Shown: piece after piece, positions 1 to 6,180 of the stretch
How positions within the stretch are numbered: the stretch's first letter is position 1
Layout of the letters: each line of letters starts with the position of its first letter
Assembly (NCBI GenBank): GCA_934101865.1
Contig: CAKOSA010000013.1
Location: 1 to 23,558 of the forward strand
From: an uncultured Bacilli bacterium
GTDB taxonomy: Bacteria; Bacillota_I; Bacilli_A; RF39; UBA660
DNA length: 23,558 nt
Direction: 5' to 3'
The notes under the pieces: model-generated
What the model was told of the DNA's origin: nothing
Databases searched by the model: none
The model's input: only the letters and a program-made list of their open reading frames with translations
Program-made: the position numbers and the translations under genes

Positions 1-49
1 TGATGGTATTAATGAAGCGTTAATCGTTGAATTTTACAGTAGAGTTTAG
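1..49 (+). CDS. rpsD: 30S ribosomal protein S4, 3' end only
   Basis: The last 15 codons read DGINEALIVEFYSRV and end in TAG at 47-49. INEALIVEFYSR is the characteristic C-terminus of bacterial ribosomal protein S4, the 16S rRNA-binding protein that nucleates assembly of the small-subunit body and often represses its own mRNA. The rest of the gene lies left of the window. In B. subtilis rpsD also neighbours tyrS in convergent orientation, and the same arrangement here supports the call. Only a short tail is visible, so the identity rests on the terminal motif and this synteny. Confidence 0.87.
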   Translation, partial: DGINEALIVEFYSRV

Positions 50-53
50 TTTG

Positions 54-76
54 AGCAGACTTTGGTCTGCTTTTTT
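54..76 (+). terminator. Intrinsic terminator of rpsD
   Basis: A perfect 7-bp stem (AGCAGAC at 54-60, GTCTGCT at 65-71) with a 4-nt loop is followed by a run of T. It begins 5 nt after the rpsD stop codon. Confidence 0.9.
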
Positions 77-92
77 GTTTGAATTGGGAGGC

Positions 93-130
93 AAAAAAAG
101 ACACCTCCTTTTTTGTGTTGGTAGTGTCTT
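93..130 (-). terminator. Terminator of the yvcK-whiA-dut-tyrS operon
   Basis: Read on the minus strand, AAGACAC (from 130-124) pairs with GTGTCTT (from 104-98), and the 3' arm runs directly into seven T. It lies just beyond the tyrS stop. An overlapping GGAGG/CCTCC pair followed by T (87-114) could also stop plus-strand transcripts, so the convergent rpsD/tyrS junction is probably closed from both sides. Confidence 0.7.
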
Positions 131-139
131 AAACATAGT

Positions 140-1363
140 TTAGTTATTTCTTTTACCCATATAATAATTTTTTTTGCCTCTTTTTATTATTATAGCGTCT
201 TCGATAAAATCTTTATCCGTTAGTTCGTAACTTGCGTCTGTTATTTTATCGCCATTAATACTAATAGCTCCATTGGTTATGAACTCTCTTGCTTCTCTTT
301 TGCTTGAACATATTTTACTTTGGACTAGGGTATCTAAAAGATTTGATGAGGTTATAGTTACTTCTGGTACACCTTTGAAACATATTTCTATTTCTTCTTT
401 GGTTAGACTTTTTATATCTCCGGAGAAAAGAGCTTCACTCATTTTTACGGCTTTGTTATATTCTTCTTTACCGTGTAGGAATGTTATTACTTCTTCGGCA
501 AGGCGTTTATGGGCTTCACGTTTTTCGGGAGCGATTTGGTGTTTTTGTTCTAATTCTTGGATTTCTTCGACAGATAGGAAAGTTAATTTTTTTATGTATT
601 CTATTACTTTGCTATCTTCGGAATTGAGGAAGAATTGATACATTTCATAAGGTGTAGTTTTGGTCTTATCAAGCCAGATGGCTCCACCTTCGCTTTTGCC
701 AAACTTTGTTCCGTCGGCTTTGGTTATGAGAGGCATAGTTAAACCGTAGATTTCCTTGCCTAATTTTTTTCTTACTAATTCGATACCGGAAGTTATATTA
801 CCCCATTGGTCAGAACCTCCGATTTGCAAAGTGCAGCCTTTGGTTTGATATAGATACATAAAATCAAGGGCTTGCATTATCATATAGCTAAATTCTGTAT
901 AGGTTATTCCTATATCTAATCTACTTTTAACGGTTTCCTTATTTAGCATATAGTTTAAATTGAAGTATTTTCCATAATCTCTTAGGTAGTCAATGAAGTT
1001 TATATCTTTGGACCAGTCATAGTTATTTACTACTTCAAAACCGAAGATGTCTTCTACTTGCTTTCTTAGGTATTTATAGTTATAGTCTAGTTGCTGTCTG
1101 GTTATCATTGGACGTTCTGCGGTTGGTTTAGGATCACCGATTAATCCAGTTGCTCCTCCTACTAAGAGGATGGGATTATGGCCAGCTTTCTTTAATCTTA
1201 AAGCCATAGAAAAGGTTGAATAGTGTCCTATATGTAAGCTATCCCCCGTAGGGTCTGTTCCTATATAAAAGGTAATACCTCCATTATTTATCATTTCTTT
1301 TACTTTATCGTCGCTTATATTATCTATAAGTCCACGCCATACTAATTCGTCATATAATTTCAT
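140..1363 (-). CDS. tyrS: Tyrosyl-tRNA synthetase
   Basis: Class I aminoacyl-tRNA synthetase that activates tyrosine with ATP and charges tRNA-Tyr in the cytosol. From the chosen start the HIGH motif is at residues 44-47 (LHIGH), the tyrosine/ATP-pocket segment QIGGSDQWGN at about 180-189, and the KMSKS-type loop appears as KFGKS at 220-224. An S4-like RNA-binding domain (SKREAREFITNGAISINGD) forms the C-terminus. The length of 407 aa is normal for the family. The frame is open further upstream, but the ATG at 1361-1363 is preceded by AAAGGA at good spacing and begins with the usual MKLYDEL, so it is preferred. The start overlaps the end of dut by 14 bp, indicating translational coupling as last gene of the operon. 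No upstream T-box leader is visible, because the gene sits inside the operon. Confidence 0.97.
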   Translation of the reverse strand: MKLYDELVWRGLIDNISDDKVKEMINNGGITFYIGTDPTGDSLHIGHYSTFSMALRLKKAGHNPILLVGGATGLIGDPKPTAERPMITRQQLDYNYKYLRKQVEDIFGFEVVNNYDWSKDINFIDYLRDYGKYFNLNYMLNKETVKSRLDIGITYTEFSYMIMQALDFMYLYQTKGCTLQIGGSDQWGNITSGIELVRKKLGKEIYGLTMPLITKADGTKFGKSEGGAIWLDKTKTTPYEMYQFFLNSEDSKVIEYIKKLTFLSVEEIQELEQKHQIAPEKREAHKRLAEEVITFLHGKEEYNKAVKMSEALFSGDIKSLTKEEIEICFKGVPEVTITSSNLLDTLVQSKICSSKREAREFITNGAISINGDKITDASYELTDKDFIEDAIIIKRGKKNYYMGKRNN

Positions 1364-1844
1364 TTTTGGTTGTCCTTTCTGTACTTCCGATGCCACCTAC
1401 TCTTTTTGCGGTGGATACATCATCATCTGTTATGAGATAATTTATGAATATTCCTTGACAATAGGCATCTCCTTTTTGGATTATGTAATCCTTGGTTCCT
1501 TGGTTTTGGAGGGCTACCCATATATGTCCTTCGTTGGTTTCATTATTGTAGTAATCGCTATCTATAACGCCTATTTGGTTACACATTCTTACGTTGTATT
1601 TAAAGCCCATACTGCTTCTCACCACTAATAATAGGGCTTCGTTTTCTTGGAAATGGGCTTTATAGCCAGTTGGAATTTTAATAATTTCTTGGGGTTTTAT
1701 AGTTATATCTTTTAGGGAATAGAAGTCGTATCCAACACTGTTTGCAGTTGCCCTTTGAGGTAACTTGTATTCTTCATAGTTATTAGGATTTTCTTCTACA
1801 TCCTTTTTATATTGATTATAGCTTATTTTCTCAAAGTGTCTCAT
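1350..1844 (-). CDS. dut: dUTP diphosphatase (trimeric dUTPase family)
   Basis: Hydrolyses dUTP to dUMP and pyrophosphate, keeping uracil out of DNA and supplying dUMP for thymidylate synthesis. The five conserved motifs are recognisable in order: ANSVGYDFYS (motif 1), RSSMGFKYN (motif 2, usually RSSLA), the long motif 3 from GVIDSDYYNNE onward (usually GVIDxDYRGE), GDAYCQGIF (motif 4), and the C-terminal lid RVGGIGSTER (usually RGGFGSTG). The spacing departs a little from E. coli Dut and resembles longer Firmicute and phage versions. Three close ATG codons are possible (1859, 1853, 1844). The one at 1844 has GAGGA at about 8 nt and is chosen, giving 164 aa. It overlaps the 3' end of whiA by 14 bp and the start of tyrS, and ends in TGA. 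Confidence 0.88.
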   Translation of the reverse strand: MRHFEKISYNQYKKDVEENPNNYEEYKLPQRATANSVGYDFYSLKDITIKPQEIIKIPTGYKAHFQENEALLLVVRSSMGFKYNVRMCNQIGVIDSDYYNNETNEGHIWVALQNQGTKDYIIQKGDAYCQGIFINYLITDDDVSTAKRVGGIGSTERTTKNEII

Positions 1845-2772
1845 TTTTATCATCCTCATATTTTTTTAGGGTTTCTTTTATTTTTCGAAATCTATGGTTA
1901 AGTCCTGATTTAGTTATGGACTTACCTGTCTCTTTTGTTATTATTTCACTTAGTTCTGATAGTGAGTTTTCGGGGTATTTTTCTCTATAATATATTGCTT
2001 CCTTTATTTTATCGTCTAATAATTCTACTAAATCGTACTCTTTTAGTTTTTCAATATCTTTTAATTGTTCCATAGAGGTTAGAAAGACCTTGTCCATATT
2101 GGCTTGTTCACAGTTATTTAGTCTATTAGTCATATTTTTGTGGTCTCTATATATTCTTATGTCCTCAAAATATAGGACGGCTTTATAGGCTTTTATTATT
2201 CTGAGAAAGTCGCTTATTTTTTCAGCCTCTTTGATATATACCATATAGTTTTTATCTCTTTTTAGCATTTTGCTATTTAGATAAAAATTATTTAGTTTTT
2301 TTTCTATAAAGAGAGCGTATTCCTTATTAGAGAGGCTTAATTCAAGATGATACCTACTTGTTTTGGGGTCGTTGATACTTCCGACAGTTAGAAATAATCC
2401 GCGTAAATAGGCTCTTACCATTTCTTCATCAGCCAAAACGTAGTCTTTGGGAATATTTAAGTAGTTGCCTTTTTTATCAATAATACTTAAATCTTCTAAT
2501 ATTTCTTTGGTCTTTTCCTTTATTTCTAATATATAGCTTATATTTTTATTGAAATTGTATTTTTTTCTTACGGTTATTACTGGTATTACATCGTAGATAC
2601 TTTTAAAGAGTTTAAATATACGACGGGCAAGGACATTGCTTTCTGTATTTATGATGATGCTATCTATGCTTGCGATACTATTTCTTATTATTGCTGATAG
2701 TTCTGATGTTAGTTCTAATCTTGTACTATCTAAGCGAGCTACTTCATTCTTTACTTCAAGAGAAAAACTCAT
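1831..2772 (-). CDS. whiA: WhiA, DNA-binding regulator of sporulation/cell-division type
   Basis: WhiA proteins combine a degenerate LAGLIDADG homing-endonuclease-like domain with a C-terminal helix-turn-helix. They are near-universal in Gram-positive bacteria and influence cell division and chromosome segregation. This 313-aa protein has the family's usual length and opening (MSFSLEVKNEVARL). The LAGLIDADG-like core lies around residues 90-200, including EEMVRAYLRGLFLTVGSI. The C-terminal HTH is around 268-303 (LSELSEIITKETGKSITKSGLNHRFRKI). It starts 1 nt after the yvcK stop, the classic yvcK-whiA pairing. It ends in TGA, direct evidence that TGA is a stop codon in this organism. Confidence 0.96.
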   Translation of the reverse strand: MSFSLEVKNEVARLDSTRLELTSELSAIIRNSIASIDSIIINTESNVLARRIFKLFKSIYDVIPVITVRKKYNFNKNISYILEIKEKTKEILEDLSIIDKKGNYLNIPKDYVLADEEMVRAYLRGLFLTVGSINDPKTSRYHLELSLSNKEYALFIEKKLNNFYLNSKMLKRDKNYMVYIKEAEKISDFLRIIKAYKAVLYFEDIRIYRDHKNMTNRLNNCEQANMDKVFLTSMEQLKDIEKLKEYDLVELLDDKIKEAIYYREKYPENSLSELSEIITKETGKSITKSGLNHRFRKIKETLKKYEDDKNETL

Positions 2773-2773
2773 A

Positions 2774-3721
2774 CTACCCTTCCTTTGTTAGATATGTGAA
2801 TATTGCTAGGGCTGTTTTTAAGTAATCGTGTTTTACTTTGTCATTCTCTATGGAAGCTAGATCTTCTTTTATGTATTTTACTTTCATTTGTTTTAGATTT
2901 TCTTTATCTAGTATTACTTCTTCACTACCTTCATTTTTATATCTAGTGAGAATATTTTCGGGTATTTTTTTATTGTTGGCAACAACGACATCAATAAAGT
3001 CTTTGCCGACATGTTTATTTATAGCTTTTACAAAGTCACTTACCATATAGCCGTCGGTTTCGCCTGGTTGAGTCATTATGTTACATACATACATTTTTTT
3101 GGCATTTGATTTTTGAAGAACTTTACGAACGTTTTTATCTATTAGGTTTGGTATTACAGATGTATATAGACTTCCTATAGCAAATATTATTAAATCAGCA
3201 TCTTCAAGGGCTTTTAGTACTTCGTCCGTGGCACTAACTTTATTTTTATAGGAAACGTAACTTATTTTACCGTGAGCTTCGGGGATGTTGCTTTCTCCTT
3301 CGATTACTCTACCGTCACTAAGATGTGCTACTAATATGGGTTTATCTTCACTAAATGGGAGTATTCTTCCTTTTAATTTAAAGATACCGCTAAGGGCTTC
3401 TAGGGACTGGGTTAGATTTCCGGTTATGTTATAGAGGGCCGTTAAGAGTAGATTTCCCATTGCGTGATTGTTTAAATCACTTGATGTATTAAATCTATAT
3501 TGTAATAATTCTGATACGATTGGTTCTGTTTCACTTAGGGCTACTAATACGTTACGGATATCTCCAACAGCAGGGATATCGAATTCTTTTCTTAGTACCC
3601 CTGTACTACTTCCGTCATCGGCAACGGATACTATGGCAGTTATATCTAAGGGAAAGAGTTTAAGACCTCTAAGTAATGTGCTTAGTCCTGTTCCGCCTCC
3701 TATTACGACTACTTTCTGCAT
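2774..3721 (-). CDS. yvcK: Gluconeogenesis factor YvcK/CofD-like protein
   Basis: YvcK binds UDP-GlcNAc and is needed for normal cell shape and for growth on gluconeogenic carbon sources. It belongs to the CofD-like superfamily. The glycine-rich N-terminus MQKVVVIGGGTGLSTLLRGL, followed by VSVADDGSSTG and the VGDIRN segment, is diagnostic. The 315-aa length matches the family. The ATG has AGAGGTG 8 nt upstream. It is the first gene of the operon. In B. subtilis rapZ precedes yvcK, but here the gene upstream is an unrelated Rpn-family fragment and rapZ is not in the window. Confidence 0.95.
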   Translation of the reverse strand: MQKVVVIGGGTGLSTLLRGLKLFPLDITAIVSVADDGSSTGVLRKEFDIPAVGDIRNVLVALSETEPIVSELLQYRFNTSSDLNNHAMGNLLLTALYNITGNLTQSLEALSGIFKLKGRILPFSEDKPILVAHLSDGRVIEGESNIPEAHGKISYVSYKNKVSATDEVLKALEDADLIIFAIGSLYTSVIPNLIDKNVRKVLQKSNAKKMYVCNIMTQPGETDGYMVSDFVKAINKHVGKDFIDVVVANNKKIPENILTRYKNEGSEEVILDKENLKQMKVKYIKEDLASIENDKVKHDYLKTALAIFTYLTKEG

Positions 3722-3772
3722 TTTTACACCTCTTTTTCTTTTTAATTGTATTATTCTTTGTCACTAATTAGT

Positions 3773-3801
3773 ATTATACAATTTAATTTTATTTAATGCA
3801 A
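3773..3801 (-). promoter_or_regulatory. Sigma-A-type promoter of the yvcK operon
   Basis: On the minus strand TTGCAT (3801-3796) and a perfect TATAAT (3778-3773) are separated by exactly 17 bp. It lies about 50 bp upstream of the yvcK start and is the only good promoter seen for the four-gene operon. Confidence 0.8.
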
Positions 3802-3841
3802 CAGCAAATGATAAATTTTTCCATAAAGTGATACTACTTGT

Positions 3842-4087
3842 CTATCTTGTGAATGCGTAGAGACCCTTTTTCATTGTTTTTAGTTGTCTTGGACTTATAC
3901 CTAGTATATCTATTATTTCTTCATCAGTGAATTTTTTCTCGACTAGGTTTTGAAAAATATTTCTTTTTTCTATTATTTTTCCAGCTGTTTCTCCTTTGAT
4001 AAAGCCTATTTCTTCGGCCTTTTCGTAACTATCATAAAAGCCTCTTATGTAGGCTGTTAAAAAGTCTATATTATTTTGTTTCTTCAT
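3842..4087 (-). CDS. Small protein resembling the C-terminal tail of Rpn/PD-(D/E)XK nucleases
   Basis: A protein of 81 aa with no nuclease domain. Its last third (KKFTDEEIIDILGISPRQLK) matches in pattern the tail of the Rpn-type proteins next door (KGLSDKDIGNLLDINPKQLT). Its middle part (IGFIKGETAGKIIEKRNIF) resembles the charged glycine-containing linker of that family. The tail looks like a small helix-turn-helix or dimerisation module. The ATG at 4087 has a perfect AGGAGGT at 6 nt; the frame begins with a GTG at 4093 that lies inside that Shine-Dalgarno, so the ATG is preferred. The strong ribosome-binding site argues that it is a translated gene rather than debris. It could be a stand-alone RpnS-like antitoxin or regulator, or a truncated relic; the function is unproven. 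Confidence 0.6.
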   Translation of the reverse strand: MKKQNNIDFLTAYIRGFYDSYEKAEEIGFIKGETAGKIIEKRNIFQNLVEKKFTDEEIIDILGISPRQLKTMKKGLYAFTR

Positions 4088-4177
4088 TTTCACCTCCTAT
4101 TTTTTGTCGCTATGCGAACAGGTATGTATTGTACAATTAATACTTTTATTTATTACCATTACTATGGGTAATGTGTC

Positions 4178-4207
4178 CTCTATTCTATGTTATTATATAG
4201 AATAGAG
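4178..4207. repeat. Perfect 11-bp inverted repeat (hairpin)
   Basis: CTCTATTCTAT at 4178-4188 pairs with ATAGAATAGAG at 4197-4207 across an 8-nt loop, just after the stop codon of the small gene at 4220-4558. No T-run follows on either strand, so it is probably an RNA-stabilising 3' hairpin rather than a canonical terminator. Confidence 0.5.
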
Positions 4208-4219
4208 CCTGTCCAATCT

Positions 4220-4558
4220 TTATGATACTCTTTTAAGTTTAGTAAGTTGTTTAGGATTGATATCAAGTAGGTTGCTTATTTCATTATCACTAAAACCTTT
4301 ATTCATAAGTTTAGCAATTAGATTTTTTCTTTCGTGCAAGGCACCTTGTTTTTGGCCTTGTACTAATCCTTCTTCACGGCCCTTCTCAATGCCTTCTTCA
4401 ATCCCTTGCTCTTTATTGTACTCAGCAATTTCTTGCTTTTCTAATTCAAAATCTCTTTCTTGGAAAAGCTCCTCAATAAACTTCGGATCCTCATTCTTAC
4501 TAATAATTGTGTTTTTCAAATCTTCTACCATATTATCTTTCATACCTCCTTTAATCAT
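4220..4558 (-). CDS. Stand-alone copy of the Rpn C-terminal region
   Basis: A 112-aa protein nearly identical over its first about 43 residues to residues 210-252 of the full-length Rpn protein encoded immediately upstream, and sharing the tail NLLDINPKQLTKLKRVS exactly. It contains the KEQGIEEGIEKGREEG linker but none of the PD-(D/E)XK catalytic core. At DNA level the homology continues upstream to about 4613, where a 1-nt insertion puts a TGA in frame, so the copy is a 5'-truncated duplicate. The only Shine-Dalgarno (AAAGGAGGT, 4544-4552) lies inside the reading frame, so the real start may be the ATG at 4531 (MVEDLKNT), 12 nt downstream. That would resemble RpnS, the small C-terminal antitoxin made by internal translation in E. 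coli rpn genes. It could equally be a decaying pseudogene. Confidence 0.55.
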   Translation of the reverse strand: MIKGGMKDNMVEDLKNTIISKNEDPKFIEELFQERDFELEKQEIAEYNKEQGIEEGIEKGREEGLVQGQKQGALHERKNLIAKLMNKGFSDNEISNLLDINPKQLTKLKRVS

Positions 4559-4591
4559 TAATTCTGTAACTTCATCAACGCTACTAGAATG

Positions 4592-4638
4592 AAATACAGC
4601 CAGTTTTCAAAAGAGAATAACTGGCTGGGGCTGTATTT
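4592..4638. repeat. Strong imperfect hairpin between the duplicated Rpn segments
   Basis: AAATACAG (4592-4599) pairs with CTGTATTT (4631-4638), and CCAGTT pairs with AACTGG inside it, giving a helix of about 14 bp with a 6-nt bulge. A T-run follows only on the plus strand, where no gene ends. On the minus strand it would lie in the transcript between the full-length Rpn gene and the downstream copy. Confidence 0.55.
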
Positions 4639-4652
4639 TTGCTTGTCCTGCC

Positions 4653-5606
4653 TTATGATACTCTTTTAAGTTTAGTAAGTTGTTTAGGATTGATATCAAG
4701 CAAATTTCCAATATCTTTGTCGCTGAGGCCTTTACTAATAAGTTTGTTAATTATGTTTTTCGTACTTTCATTACGACCTTGTTCACGGCCTTCTTTAAGT
4801 CCTTTCTCAATGCCTTTCTCGATGCCTTCTTCAATCCCCTGCTCTTTAATTTCTTGCTTTTCTAACTCAAAATCTCTTTCTTGGAAAAGCTCCTCAATAA
4901 ACTTCGGATCCTCATTCTTACTAATAATTGTGTTTTTCAAATCTTCTACCATACTATCTTTCATACCTCCTTTAATCATTAATTCTGTAACTTCGTCAAC
5001 GCTACTAGAATGAAATACAGATAATTTTAATAAACTTCTGTCACAACCATTATATCCTAAATCGCGATATTTGACAACTTTTTTGTAACAATTATCGACA
5101 TTGATAACCCATATCTCATAGTCATCAATATACAAATCCTTCGCACTATCAGCCCTTATATTGTACTTCGTTATAAGGCCTTTACTTTTCTTGGCCCCCG
5201 TATTCAAATGAACTTGGATAAATCTGGGCCACTCATTTTTCTCAATATGAAATTTATTCTTAATTTTGTGCCTTCTTCCATAAAGTATATTAAGGTAATT
5301 TAACATTCTCTTGGCTTTCTCAGGGTTAAAGTCATTTCTGTTAACCTCAATATTAATGATATCTTTATTCTTTACAAATAATAATGTATCGACATAATGA
5401 CCTCTATCTTTGAGTCTCCGTTTAGGCAACAATTCATTAAGCACAATTACATCATCTCTGTCCGCATCAAAATCATAATTAATTGCATCCTTTATTAAGT
5501 CCATTAAAATAGGTGGGTGCTCCAAAAAAATATGTTTGAAAACGGTATCATATAGTAAGTCTTCCATTTGCAATTTTTTTGACAATTTTTCCGTCAATTT
5601 TATCAC
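4653..5606 (-). CDS. Rpn family recombination-promoting nuclease / PD-(D/E)XK putative transposase
   Basis: A 317-aa member of the Rpn/PDDEXK_2 family: DNA endonucleases linked to recombination and, in E. coli, to phage defence. The N-terminal domain shows the typical DTVFKHIF motif (20-27), a probable catalytic Asp at 73 (YVDTLLF) and the IEVN strand (E87, N89), equivalent to the family's D...ExQ active site. Residues 250-280 form a Gly/Glu/Lys-rich linker with repeated EGIEKG-like units, ending in a small helical tail (GLSDKDIGNLLDINPKQL). The first codon at 5606 is GTG with AAGGAA only about 2 nt away. A TTG at 5597 has better spacing to the same site and may be the true start. An internal AAAGGAGGT at 4965-4973 precedes ATG codons at 4964 and 4952, suggesting possible internal translation of a C-terminal product. 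Confidence 0.85.
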   Translation of the reverse strand: MIKLTEKLSKKLQMEDLLYDTVFKHIFLEHPPILMDLIKDAINYDFDADRDDVIVLNELLPKRRLKDRGHYVDTLLFVKNKDIINIEVNRNDFNPEKAKRMLNYLNILYGRRHKIKNKFHIEKNEWPRFIQVHLNTGAKKSKGLITKYNIRADSAKDLYIDDYEIWVINVDNCYKKVVKYRDLGYNGCDRSLLKLSVFHSSSVDEVTELMIKGGMKDSMVEDLKNTIISKNEDPKFIEELFQERDFELEKQEIKEQGIEEGIEKGIEKGLKEGREQGRNESTKNIINKLISKGLSDKDIGNLLDINPKQLTKLKRVS

Positions 5607-5695
5607 TTCCTTTCTTGTTAATTTATTTCTCTATTTTTGGCTTATTTTTGGTCTTCATTTTATCTCATTGTCATTCCTCCTTTCAGCCTGTCCCC

Positions 5696-5724
5696 ATTTT
5701 ATCCTTTTATATTATTATTACCAA
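5696..5724 (-). promoter_or_regulatory. Probable promoter of the Rpn gene
   Basis: On the minus strand TTGGTA (5724-5719), 17 bp, then TAAAAT (5701-5696). It matches the consensus at 4 and 5 of 6 positions and would give a leader of about 85 nt before the Rpn start. Confidence 0.5.
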
Positions 5725-5880
5725 AAAATTCAAAAATTCCCCCCTCGGAGACTCAACTTCTTCCTAAAACATATACTTAATGTACTTTCTTTGCCCACTT
5801 TACACCCCAAAAGTGTAAAGTAATAAATATTTCTGTTTTTAGACTTATGTCTATAACTGCCCTCATTTTTGAATTTTTTG
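5722..5880. repeat. 159-bp segment bounded by a 16-bp perfect inverted repeat
   Basis: The outer arms (CAAAAAATTCAAAAAT at 5722-5737 and its exact reverse complement at 5865-5880) enclose 127 bp, which itself contains a perfect 9-bp hairpin (ACTTTACAC/GTGTAAAGT, 5797-5821). A TAGCCC/GGGCTA hairpin abuts it at 5882-5899. The architecture is MITE-like, but the arms are low-complexity A/T sequence and no target-site duplication was identified. Confidence 0.4.
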
Positions 5881-6070
5881 CTAGCCCTATCGGGGGCTAA
5901 AATGGTTCTTAAACTCAATTAAATAGATGTTTCTTTTTACTTTTTTTATTTTATTATTAATGTCTCCAAAATGGAGTTCACATCACCTTGATTTTTCCTG
6001 TTTTTAACTAATTGTTGTGATTACTCTCCTCTACTTTCTTGCTATTTTTGGGAGTAAAAATTAACAATAT

Positions 6071-6106
6071 AAAAAGCACTCCAATGGCTTCATACATTGG
6101 AATGCT
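6071..6106 (-). terminator. Intrinsic terminator of ftsK
   Basis: On the minus strand AGCATTCCAATG pairs with CATTGGAGTGCT (12 bp with one G-U), has an 8-nt loop and is followed by TTTTT. It lies about 75 nt past the ftsK stop. Confidence 0.9.
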
Positions 6107-6180
6107 ATTCTTTGCTTTATTACTTTTATTTATTATTTATTTATTATTCATAGCAAACAGCTAACCCTATTTCTACCCAG

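Larger units (their letters stand above)
4220..5039. repeat. Tandem partial duplication of the Rpn gene 3' region
   Basis: Positions 4220-4613 and 4653-5039 are two copies of the same segment, separated by about 40 bp. The blocks at 4457-4599 and 4866-5008 differ at only a few bases. The stop-proximal block (ATGATACTCTTTTAAGTTTA) is identical. The glycine-containing linker differs in length and sequence between copies, as expected for a repeat-prone region. The 5' breakpoint coincides with a strong hairpin at 4592-4638. Confidence 0.85.
5607..6180. other. Gene-poor interval between the Rpn locus and ftsK
   Basis: No convincing gene is visible. The longest frame (62 codons at 5730-5918, minus) has no Shine-Dalgarno and no recognisable motif. 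The interval holds the Rpn promoter, a short SD-led minigene on the minus strand (ATG AGA TAA at 5660-5668), a 16-bp inverted repeat enclosing further hairpins (5722-5880), and the ftsK terminator at 6071-6106. Confidence 0.6.

Noticed and set aside
1350..2772. Mycoplasma-type code with TGA as tryptophan
   Set aside because: whiA and dut end at TGA at the expected protein lengths, and tryptophans throughout are TGG.
5730..5918. 62-codon minus-strand reading frame
   Set aside because: It has no ribosome-binding site, no recognisable motif, and runs across the inverted repeats and hairpins of the interval.
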